Assembly: GCA_900128585.1 (NCBI GenBank) | Contig: LT642164.1 | Span: 9,425 to 49,641, forward strand | Reading direction: 5' to 3' | From: Stramenopiles sp. TOSAG23-3 | Lineage: Eukaryota > Sar | DNA: 40,217 nucleotides | Shown: positions 28,501 to 35,817 of the stretch, piece after piece | Position numbering within the stretch: the stretch's first letter is position 1 | Layout of the letters: each line of letters begins with the position of its first letter | Notes under the pieces: generated by a model | The model's input: the letters and a program-made list of their open reading frames with translations, nothing else | The model's database searches: none | Told to the model about the DNA's origin: nothing | Program-made: the position numbers and the translations under genes

Positions 28501-29408
28501 AAGCGCTTTCTGCTCTTTGGAGTAAATGCCTCATCTTCGCAGTCGTCACTACTTTGGCCCTGCGAAACAGGGTCAACTTTTTTCTTTTTGCGCCGCTTAC
28601 TTTTTTTTCGCAGAGGGGTGTGAGGTAATGCTGTTTCAACTGCAGCATCCTTCGTGACCTCTGCTTCTGTCTCTACCTTACTATATTCAGATAAGACAAC
28701 TTGTCGCTCAGCATCCGTTGCAACTATTAATGCGATTGCTTGCAACGTTTTTCCCATTCCCATTTCATCCGCAAGCACACCTCCCCTAGCGTCAGAAAGC
28801 TCAGATGAGACCATCCAGCCGAAGCCCTCTATTTGGTACTTTAACATACGCAAATTGATTGCGCCTGGCTGAACGATACCGTCTGGAACCTGTCGCTTCT
28901 TCAAAAAGTCGGGATCGTTGGGGTCTATGGTCTTGATGTGTGCTGGTAAACCAGTTTTGTTTATTTCATCTTGAAGTAATTTCTGGTCCGAGGGCTTCAA
29001 GTTTGCAAGTCCCCACACGTCGTCCTTTACTCGAACCAATTCGTCATCATTATCACGCCTTGTGCAAATCAAATGCCTCCAAGAATTAATGTACCCATAT
29101 GTGCCGCCACCCCACTTTACAGGAACGCCGACACGGACAGTATCCTTCTTGATGGCTTCGCTGCAAACCCTGCAACGAGCACGGGAAGACTTTGCATATT
29201 CAGTAGTGAACCTGTACGGCACTTCATCTTCATCATCAATTGGCTTCCAGTCGCCGTCTTCGTCGACCGTTAGTTCTGGCATATTATGAGTTCGACAGAC
29301 TTCCAGCAATTTGTAGCAATGGCACTGTATTGTTGGGAAAATTTGATCGCATTCTGCCAAATCTATGTTTCTCGCCCACGAAAACAAGAAAAGACACCTT
29401 GTATTCAT
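25554..29408 (-). CDS. RAD16: RAD16-type SNF2 ATPase/E3 ligase with PARP-type zinc finger and two RINGs
   Basis: 1284 residues from the first ATG (29408); the internal ATG at 29282 (MPELTVDEDG) is an alternative start. Numbering here is eight lower than a TTG-extended frame. An N-terminal PARP-type zinc finger (C79, C82, H112, C115; TTEYAKSSRARC) precedes the SNF2 domain with DEMGMGKT (214-221), DEAH (703-706) and LTGTPLQNR. RAD16-typical inserts follow: CEYCSKLY...HQKYFC near 413-433, and a CPC/CTGCGHPPMRHF cysteine segment near 764-791. A long basic and acidic linker splits the ATPase lobes. RING 1 lies at about 928-1005, RING 2 (CIVCMD...CGH...CPVC) at about 1036-1074, then the helicase C domain with SRAHRIGQ. 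RAD16 acts in global-genome nucleotide excision repair of silent chromatin. Confidence 0.9.
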   Translation of the reverse strand: MNTRCLFLFSWARNIDLAECDQIFPTIQCHCYKLLEVCRTHNMPELTVDEDGDWKPIDDEDEVPYRFTTEYAKSSRARCRVCSEAIKKDTVRVGVPVKWGGGTYGYINSWRHLICTRRDNDDELVRVKDDVWGLANLKPSDQKLLQDEINKTGLPAHIKTIDPNDPDFLKKRQVPDGIVQPGAINLRMLKYQIEGFGWMVSSELSDARGGVLADEMGMGKTLQAIALIVATDAERQVVLSEYSKVETEAEVTKDAAVETALPHTPLRKKSKRRKKKKVDPVSQGQSSDDCEDEAFTPKSRKRLYKASEAPTEPQQTALQTEHPQHAAALATIQMPKIDESGPTLVVCPSSAMMQWNEEIIRSVNGTDLKVLMYYQNRKNIKKRDLMKYDVILTTYAVLEYEYRREENKQKVSCEYCSKLYLPRKLILHQKYFCGPDARRTKKQRKTERTRKEAIEKAKVTLKITKKKKPSSARKKGKKSMPTPSAIYKELMYDANREAVPMYKSSKPVHSACSSVDEAAKGVPKASPSNRAVSVQKIKVSRSVARLQDSLASGSGDPAPSTNYDSTALSPPRKRPLRASAKTSPYFSKRKSDAAKVRKEPTASQKFYIDDLDDDEHKASKGSRTVTKARSSSKKKLKGKRKPAKKKVQASSSSESESSEESSSESSSSSEDEDDDRLELTDRDGVNLRKSSLHRVFWKRIILDEAHKIKGRTNNTAKSVYALHASYRWCLTGTPLQNRVSELYALLRFLKIAPHCYYFCQVKGCPCISLHWQFGRESRKCTGCGHPPMRHFSYFNKYIMNPINRYGYIGDGRKAMIRLKKEVLDKMMLRRTKVERASDIKLPPLHVSVEKLTLTESEMDFYECIYKNSRSKFDTFVEKGVLLNNYAHIFQLLSRLRQTLDHPYLVVHGKFQGKTQNIPSKSRGMSDVCGICGFDIQNSGDCVLSACHHTFHRICLKEYSDEHAEQEPDDGSGKKKNKTPSKISGKKRKLQKKKSPSQPILSCPVCFVPLTVQLEVRGGMDETAAPAPGGADDPSVCIVCMDRKRNALLVPCGHMYTCVECTSAFRARKNACPVCRQTIRKVITATGTSKDQSKTSPSKLLLGKKSIVQQLNMDEFQTSTKVEALLKHIYAGAEKSIVFSQYNRMIDIVEWRLKNAGVNVVKLVGSMSLSQRSAVLKAFKTNPEVRVILMSLRAGGEGLNLQEATHVFVLEPWWNPAVEMQAISRAHRIGQTNPVHAIRFITENTVEERMLELQEKKQLVFEGTVDSSALALSQLTVEDLRFLFR

Positions 29409-29773
29409 CCAATCGATCGGTATACACTTCAACGAATCTTCCTAAAGTATAATTATTTTTTTGTATAAGAGTACTACCACACGTTTTTTTCTTCTTCTTT
29501 TTTCTTTTTTCCTGTGCTACATTGCTGTTATCTCATTGTTCTTTTACTTCTTCGATTGATATCCAATATGGCGCAACAATACAATGGCCGTAATAATAAT
29601 ATCGTCGAATTTCACACGTTTATCCCTACTGTCATCCCGTAATGGCTATTAATAGTATAGAAATAGGAAGAGATTGAAAACAGCGAAAAATCAGTTTTTT
29701 TTATTTATTTTACTCCTGTACACTTTCAAATAATTTTTCAAACTAAAAAACAAATGAATAAAATCTAAACCCT
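29409..29773. other. spacer upstream of RAD16-like gene
   Basis: A short AT-rich spacer with pyrimidine-rich TTTTTTCTTCTTC runs near 29485-29510. It holds the leader of the RAD16-like gene and the 3' end of the coiled-coil gene. Nothing else is supported. Confidence 0.6.
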
Positions 29774-32473
29774 TTATTCCTCTTCTCCACCAACGGCGAT
29801 TTCCGTCTGAACCATAAAATTACAAAGGAGTTCGAATGCCCTGGCTTGATTGGCAGGATTGGCAACTGCACTTTTATCTGCAATGATTTGACGTCTTCGT
29901 CTGCTGCTCGACACAACTCGTGGGGGAGAAGTTGCCGGGTTGGAGAATTCAGGCGGCAACTCTGTGTTGCTTTCTGAATGAATTATGCCGGGCGTCCTCG
30001 AATTGCTGCAATTTTTCCACCAGTACGATTTCACATCGGCCCACTTCAACTGTCCGTCTACCGACAACCTGTCGCTCCCTAAGAGACCTTTCAACGTTTC
30101 TTTTGGGAAAATTGATTTTAGAACTCTGTCTTTCGCTTGTCCATACTCAACAAACGTTGCTGCGCTAATGCTTACGCCTGGAGGGACCTTCATCAGCTGC
30201 GCCCTTTTCGGAGCAAAGGTTTCCGTCGTTTCTCCGAATTCGTCTTCCTTTACGATTTTACCACCGCCTTCGTAAGCAACTAGCAGGTTTAAATTGCGAG
30301 CCAGCGCTAAAAATGCCTTCTCCAAATATGCGATTGAATTTGCGTCTGCCAGAACGTACAAACGCTTCATGCTGATGTTTGCAATATCAACTAATCGGGC
30401 TAAGAAATCGGCGTACAAAAGCTCTCTGTTTGTCCCCATTAAGAGGTTAAATGCGTCTTTCTTCGTGCACAACTTTGGTACTACTTTGTAGTGTTTCAAC
30501 ACCTTGTAGAAGGATGCGTGTGTCAAGTTGCTCGTCCACCTAGCAATTTCTGCAAACAAGTTTTTGCTTCCAATCGGTTTGCTTTGAGTTCGAGCAAAAT
30601 GGGTAAAAATTTGCCGCAAGACTCTGTCAAACTTCATCACTACGGGGGTGATTGCTTCTGCAACATCAGGGGGTATGACTGGATCCTGCCGTTGACTCGG
30701 GGCATCCTCAACTTTCGGTGTCTTCACATCCTCTGGCCCAGTCCCCAATCGCAACAGACGCGCAGATGCCGGGACATCGTCAGGATGGAACACTGGTTTG
30801 GCCGTGTTGCCTTTGTCGGAACGGGCAGAAATGGACGCTTTGTGTGAATGGGACTGCCTCCTTCCAAACGGGTCCAGTTTGCTCATTTGCAAAGGAGTAA
30901 TCGCCTCCTTCGGTCGTCTAGGCTTCTTGCCTTGGCTTCCGCCACTTCTCCTTGACCGATCGCCACTACTTGTTCCCCTCTGCCGTCTTTGTCGCCCAGC
31001 GGTTCTTGGACGCTGCGAAGATCCCGGTTTGCTTCCGGTGCTTTTTCGGCTTTGACTGCTTCCTCGTTTTGAAGAAACCGCTGAACGGGGCCGAGAAGAG
31101 CTGGTGCTTGTTTTCCCTTCAGCTTGCATTGGAGTGAGCAGCGCCTCTCTAGAATTGCTTCCGCTGTGCGCAGACGCCGTGCCGGCATCGGAGTTTGCGC
31201 CCGCCCTTGATGAACTTCTGCTGCGATCATCGACAGACTTCTTTTCGACTTCTTCGTGCATTCGCAAGCCCGCTCGTTCTAATGCCCACGCCTCTTCGTC
31301 GAAGTCCTCCCCCTCTTTCATCACAGTGAACCACCCTCTCAGGTTCCGGCCTTTCAATATTTGGGCGGCCAAATTAGGATGCGAGTCTTCCAACACTCGC
31401 ATGATGAACGTTCCAAGCTGAAAGTTCTGACGAGACAGCCTTGCCTTCTCTTCTATCATCTTTGCTTCTATTTCGAGTTGAGACAAAACGGTTCCTTCGC
31501 TTCTGCGAAGATCTTCTTGGGTTTTCAACAGCTCTTGCTGCAAGCGCGCGATCTCGGCCGTGCCCTGCTTCAGGCGCTCTTCCAATAACTTGAATCGCTG
31601 CTGCTTTGGGGAGCCGTTCGGGGACAAGGTTCGCTCAGGGCTGCCAGCCGCGTACTGTGTGCCCTGTTTTTCGATCCCGTTGTGCATATTGTTTGCAATC
31701 CGAGGGCTTCCCTCTGGACCACTCATTACTGCGCCTCTAGAACCGGGCATGCCTTGCAAACATGCTTGGAGTCTCATGATTTGAGACCTCAACGAGCGAT
31801 TCTGCTCCCTCAGGGCATCAAGCATCAAATCTCGCTGCCGGTCCTTCAGATCTGCTACTGACGCCCGAAAAGGCGTCGTTTCTGCCACACCAGACGCAAG
31901 CAGTTTCTGCAAGTCCTGCATCAACGTTTTGTTTGGAGGCGGGAGCTTGTCTACGACCAGAGGGTGCTCGGCAAGGCGGCACGTGTCTATCACTGAGTTC
32001 GCTGCCGCGAGCTCGTTCTGCAGGGCAACAATCATAACTTTCATAAGGGCCGGGGGCAACATATCGAGTCGACGACGACGCAACAACGGCATCTGAGAAA
32101 ACCGTTGCTCCCGAAAACGCAGTTTCTTGTTTTCTTTTTCTAGGTGCTGCTGGTCCATGGAAAGCGATTCGATGGAACCAAACGACACGAGTGCCCGTTC
32201 CAACATGGCCTTTTCTGCTTCGTTATTCTTCAAACTATTGAACCACGCGTCTATATCGCCCGGGCGTGGCCGTGCCTTCATCATTTCCTGTAAAGCTTTT
32301 CCACTTGCGCCCTCAGCCTTTGATAAAGACACATCAGAGTAATCCACTAACTTTTTCACCGGCGTGCCCAGTCCAGGGGACAACATCGCTGGGGGTGCCC
32401 TCCGTCTCGTTGGCGACGACACCAACGAGGCGTCGTCTCCTACCTCCACCACGTTCACATCTTCGCTGCTCAT
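29774..32473 (-). CDS. large coiled-coil protein of unknown function, possibly cytoskeletal/ciliary
   Basis: An 899-residue protein I cannot name. It has heptad-like helices at about 85-125, 205-240 and 285-350, a Ser/Arg/Lys-rich disordered stretch (about 430-590), and a structured C-terminal third (about 620-870). In that part the pattern LTHASFYKVLKHYKVVPKLC and NRELLYADFLARLVDIA resembles the helix pairs of p25-alpha/TPPP and of protist ciliary and cytoskeletal proteins, but I could not confirm membership. The start is an ATG (MSSEDVN). An alternative reading is a centrosomal scaffold. Its neighbours (GAF-Sfi1-like protein, BART-domain protein) make a cytoskeletal role plausible but unproven. 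Confidence 0.8.
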   Translation of the reverse strand: MSSEDVNVVEVGDDASLVSSPTRRRAPPAMLSPGLGTPVKKLVDYSDVSLSKAEGASGKALQEMMKARPRPGDIDAWFNSLKNNEAEKAMLERALVSFGSIESLSMDQQHLEKENKKLRFREQRFSQMPLLRRRRLDMLPPALMKVMIVALQNELAAANSVIDTCRLAEHPLVVDKLPPPNKTLMQDLQKLLASGVAETTPFRASVADLKDRQRDLMLDALREQNRSLRSQIMRLQACLQGMPGSRGAVMSGPEGSPRIANNMHNGIEKQGTQYAAGSPERTLSPNGSPKQQRFKLLEERLKQGTAEIARLQQELLKTQEDLRRSEGTVLSQLEIEAKMIEEKARLSRQNFQLGTFIMRVLEDSHPNLAAQILKGRNLRGWFTVMKEGEDFDEEAWALERAGLRMHEEVEKKSVDDRSRSSSRAGANSDAGTASAHSGSNSREALLTPMQAEGKTSTSSSRPRSAVSSKRGSSQSRKSTGSKPGSSQRPRTAGRQRRQRGTSSGDRSRRSGGSQGKKPRRPKEAITPLQMSKLDPFGRRQSHSHKASISARSDKGNTAKPVFHPDDVPASARLLRLGTGPEDVKTPKVEDAPSQRQDPVIPPDVAEAITPVVMKFDRVLRQIFTHFARTQSKPIGSKNLFAEIARWTSNLTHASFYKVLKHYKVVPKLCTKKDAFNLLMGTNRELLYADFLARLVDIANISMKRLYVLADANSIAYLEKAFLALARNLNLLVAYEGGGKIVKEDEFGETTETFAPKRAQLMKVPPGVSISAATFVEYGQAKDRVLKSIFPKETLKGLLGSDRLSVDGQLKWADVKSYWWKNCSNSRTPGIIHSESNTELPPEFSNPATSPPRVVSSSRRRRQIIADKSAVANPANQARAFELLCNFMVQTEIAVGGEEE

Positions 32474-33748
32474 CCTGCCTTGAACAAACTATAGCCAAAT
32501 AAGTCTATTCAAGTCAAACTGTGCGTATGTTTAAACAATAAGCTTGAATCATTTGATTTAACTGTTCAATTTCTTTTTAAAATCTTAATTAAATTCTTCT
32601 CCTTTCATACATAATATAATAAATGTAATATTCAATATACTTTTTTTATTAGTTTATTTTTTTTTTTTAAAAAAAGAGGAGAGGAGTCAACGTATATTAT
32701 TATTATTATATATTTAATAGTCGTCTAATAAAATAATAAAGAAGGCTCGCTCTTCTCACAATTAAGTGGATTAAGCTTCTTAGTCTATTATAAATAATAT
32801 TTTTTAATATCACTCTATTTGCCAATAATACTTATTATGTCTTCGTAATGAATGTATACGTAATAAACCTCGTAGAATACTCGAACAATTTGTATGAGTT
32901 ACAGTTACAATTTATTTTTTACATTCATAATTATTAGGACCTGTTGTGTTCTTATAGTCAGTCGTCTACATATATAAATTAAAACCAGTATTTTTTTATT
33001 TTGCTTTGCTAGAGAGACTACAGTATTATAGTTTTATATAATACCTAAGTATGACGGTAGTGAGTGTAGTGTATCATCAATCCACTGTGGAATAATGACG
33101 TTGGCAAAACATTAAACATTCCAATGAGCTGCTATGTCAATAGTATACATTAAAAATTATTACTATAAATTCTAAGAAGACGACAATGGAACTCACTTGT
33201 CCTTGTAGTTTTAGAGTTAAGGTTCATGTATTTGTTTAGAATATAATAAAATATACTTGTATATATTATTATTCATAGAAACTTTGGTGATGAAAAAACT
33301 ACTGAAAAAGAAAAAGAAAACCGCTACATATTTTAATACAGCAGCAGCAGCAATAAAACAAAAACAAGAAAAAAGGGACATATAATAAAATATATTTACT
33401 ACAACTAGACTTTTCGTACAGTAAAATATTCTACTATAATAGTTAGTAATAATATTCTAATAAAATATGAGAAATAATGGATAATAATAAAAGAGCATGT
33501 GCCGTATGAGAGGAGGGGAGGGTAAAACTGTAACAAATCGCAAGGGCATAGCGGGTCGAATTGCTAACTGGTCTGGTCGGGGAGGAAGGTGAAAAAAAAA
33601 AAAAAAGTACCGGGAGGTACGTAGGTATAATAGGAAGGTATTATCCTCGTATTATTTATTACGACGGAAGAGGAGGAATTAATACAAAAAAAAAAGTGAA
33701 CAAAAAATGGCTGATGAAATATGCTAAACGACTATGAAGATGATCAAC

Positions 33749-33814
33749 GGCTGTTTTTAAATTCATAAAATTTCACGAATCGGCATTTTAAAATATAGAG
33801 TTTGGAAAACAGCC
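33749..33814. repeat. short inverted repeat (GGCTGTTTT / AAAACAGCC)
   Basis: Perfect nine-base arms at 33749-33757 and 33806-33814 enclose AT-rich sequence, 86 bases upstream of the next gene. The arms share the GGCTGTT word with the 3'-flanking repeat family, but the rest does not match. Confidence 0.5.
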
Positions 33815-33873
33815 ATTCGTTTACTTGGGGAGTTGCAAATACGTGAAAGGTTCCACTAGGCAGGAAGGTTCGA

Positions 33874-33889
33874 CGGGGGAGGGGGGGGG
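33874..33889 (+). promoter_or_regulatory. G-rich tract just before the start codon
   Basis: GGGGGAGGGGGGGGG lies about 10 bases before the ATG at 33900, within the probable 5' leader. It could form a G-quadruplex in DNA or mRNA. Function is inferred only. Confidence 0.35.
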
Positions 33890-33899
33890 CTAACTCAAC

Positions 33900-35627
33900 A
33901 TGCCACTTTCCGGTGATCCGTCGAAGCCCATGTACGTGAAAAGCTTGCTTCAGAAAATCACAAGCCTAAAGCCAGTTCTGGAAGAACAGAAGAAGGGGAT
34001 AGGTGAATACGGTCCGATCAAGAAAAGGCACAAAGCTCAAATCGAAGCCAGAAAGAACGACAAGAAGAAAGACTTAGTACACGCGACTTGTTGCGCTTGC
34101 CCAGTGTGTAAACCCCCGGTACCGCCGTCGAAAAGAAATAGCCCAGTAAAATCCAAAGCTGGAACGTACAAGGGCAGGAAAAACCGCTTTCGTGTAAAAC
34201 GGTCACACCAGATAAAAACAACGATCGGGGGGCAGACAGTAGTGAAGACAATAGATAGTATAACAGAAGACGATATTGAGACGTTTGCCATGGAGTATCC
34301 GCGTTTGAAGAAAATGCAAAGGATCAGCAAGTACACAAATAACCAGGGGACGAGAACAGGGAAGACGCCGTCCCGGCCAAGTTTTGCCGGCAGCTCATTT
34401 GCCTTGAAAAATATTCAAGACGATAAAGATACTCGAATAACAAACTTACTAGAAAACTTTGATAAAGCAAACTTAGAGGAAGAGGAAGGGCAGGAAGAGT
34501 TATTGAACTACCTCGGGGTCTTGGGCGCGTATGAACAAAGGCGGAGAGAGAAGAAGCTTCAAGTAACTCAGGCAATATACAATAACTATGCCACGTCATT
34601 CAATATGAAAATTGACGTCAATGCTGATGGGAAGTTTAGTTTAAAAGTCAATCAGAATGGAGAAACAGACAGCAAAGGTGCTGGAATTTCGAAGCTGAAG
34701 GGAAGGAAACGGAAAAAGCGGCCGCTTCAGTCGAAAAAGCTTCCAGTCGCCGCCAAAGTGAAACCGGCTGAAACCGAACCAAAGTCGTCTGAGAATACAG
34801 CAACGCCGTTGGCAAATAAATTTGATGAATCCAAAATAGAAAGTAGTAGACCGCCAGAAAAAGTGGGTGAGAGTTCTGGTGGTCGAAATTCTGTTTGTAA
34901 GCAAGATAAAACGGCCGTGAACAACACGGGAGTAAGCGAAGAGGAAACCGGTGGGCCGGATTTGTCGCATAGTAAACCAACTGAAGACGTGCTTGAACCG
35001 TTAAAGGGTCACGACAGGAATGCCCACCCATATCTCAAGCAAGAGAAAGCGGCTGAAACTGACCAAACAATAGACAAACCAGACTCAGCAAGCGCAGTGC
35101 AGGCTCTGATTCTGTCCAGAGGCGGCGAAAAAGAAACGATTGTCATAGTGAAGGACGAAATCTCTTCCGTGAGTGTACAGGATCTAAACGGTGAGCTGGA
35201 AAAGACTATCTCGCCTAACGAAATGCCAAAAAAACAGCTTGATCATGAAACTGCATCAAACGCTGATAAGCAGATGAAGGGCCTAATTGAAGAAAAGCCA
35301 GAATCACAAATGTTAGAAAATCGAGTCGAAGAAACTGAAAAGCAAGGAAAAGATCCAATAGAAGAAAACCTGTCGGAAGCCCCAGATGAGAACACAGAAG
35401 GTATAGAGCTCGAAAAGACTATCGCGCCTAACGAAATGCTAAAAAAACAGCTTAAGCAAGACGCTGCACCAAACGTTGACAACACAAACGCTGACAAGCA
35501 GATGAAGGGCCCAATCGAAGAAAAGTCAGAATCACAAATGATAGAAGATCGAGTCGTAGCCCCTGATGCTCCAGCAGAATCAGGCTTTGAGCAGGCAAAA
35601 AAGTCTTTAATTCTCAATGAAATTTGA
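33900..35627 (+). CDS. Lys/Glu-rich protein with imperfect C-terminal repeat, unknown function
   Basis: A 575-residue hydrophilic protein I do not recognise. The first ~240 residues have a compact, possibly folded character, including a CCACPVC cluster (64-70), a basic patch (RFRVKRSHQIK) and the acidic helix ENFDKANLEEEEGQEELLNYLG. The rest is Lys/Glu/Ser-rich. Near the C terminus a ~50-residue unit occurs twice: LEKTISPNEMPKKQL...DKQMKGLIEEKPESQM and LEKTIAPNEMLKKQL...DKQMKGPIEEKSESQM. The start is the first ATG, ten bases after a G-rich tract. Composition suggests a cytosolic or nuclear, partly disordered scaffold. Confidence 0.8.
   Translation: MPLSGDPSKPMYVKSLLQKITSLKPVLEEQKKGIGEYGPIKKRHKAQIEARKNDKKKDLVHATCCACPVCKPPVPPSKRNSPVKSKAGTYKGRKNRFRVKRSHQIKTTIGGQTVVKTIDSITEDDIETFAMEYPRLKKMQRISKYTNNQGTRTGKTPSRPSFAGSSFALKNIQDDKDTRITNLLENFDKANLEEEEGQEELLNYLGVLGAYEQRRREKKLQVTQAIYNNYATSFNMKIDVNADGKFSLKVNQNGETDSKGAGISKLKGRKRKKRPLQSKKLPVAAKVKPAETEPKSSENTATPLANKFDESKIESSRPPEKVGESSGGRNSVCKQDKTAVNNTGVSEEETGGPDLSHSKPTEDVLEPLKGHDRNAHPYLKQEKAAETDQTIDKPDSASAVQALILSRGGEKETIVIVKDEISSVSVQDLNGELEKTISPNEMPKKQLDHETASNADKQMKGLIEEKPESQMLENRVEETEKQGKDPIEENLSEAPDENTEGIELEKTIAPNEMLKKQLKQDAAPNVDNTNADKQMKGPIEEKSESQMIEDRVVAPDAPAESGFEQAKKSLILNEI
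35193..35560 (+). repeat. duplicated unit inside the 3' end of the Lys/Glu-rich gene
   Basis: Two imperfect copies of a ~145-155 base coding unit (about 35193-35337 and 35406-35560) separated by ~70 bases. At protein level they differ by a few substitutions and a short insertion (DNTN). The frame is kept. Confidence 0.8.
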
Positions 35628-35672
35628 GCCACGAGTTGTTTCAAGCGCATTGCTGTGAGATGTGGCATTTTT

Positions 35673-35751
35673 TTAAAAAACAAGAAAATTGGCTGTTATT
35701 TAAGTAATTAAAATTAATGTACTGCGAACTGAACTCTAGATTTAGACATCC
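35673..35751 (+). repeat. 3'-flanking repeat family, copy G
   Basis: The longest copy: the core is followed by TTATTTAAGTAATTAAA and then TGCGAACTGAACTCTAGATT. It lies 46 bases beyond the stop of the Lys/Glu-rich gene, in its sense, and within the 190-base convergent gap to the GAF-Sfi1-like gene. Confidence 0.85.
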
Positions 35752-35817
35752 GAGGTTTTTAAAACACAAAAATATCCTGGTGTAATTTTACACTTCGTAA
35801 TATAAAACAAATAAACA

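Larger units (their letters stand above)
32474..33899. other. AT-rich divergent spacer
   Basis: Separates two divergent genes and so holds both promoters. It includes TAGTCGTC at 32718 and AGTCGTCT near 32960, CTTCGTAAT at 32841, TAT/ATA repeats, a short CAG run (33341-33352), a poly-A run near 33591-33606, an inverted repeat (33749-33757 with 33806-33814), and a G-rich tract just ahead of the next ATG. No coding is seen. Confidence 0.65.

Noticed and set aside
26116-28648. Many frames opposite or shifted within the RAD16-like gene
   Set aside because: Shadows of a well-supported 1284-residue gene; none has a recognisable domain.
33480-33640. GC-richer patch in the divergent spacer checked as a tRNA or small RNA
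   Set aside because: No cloverleaf or known snRNA motif; only a 4-bp stem around GGGTCGAATT.
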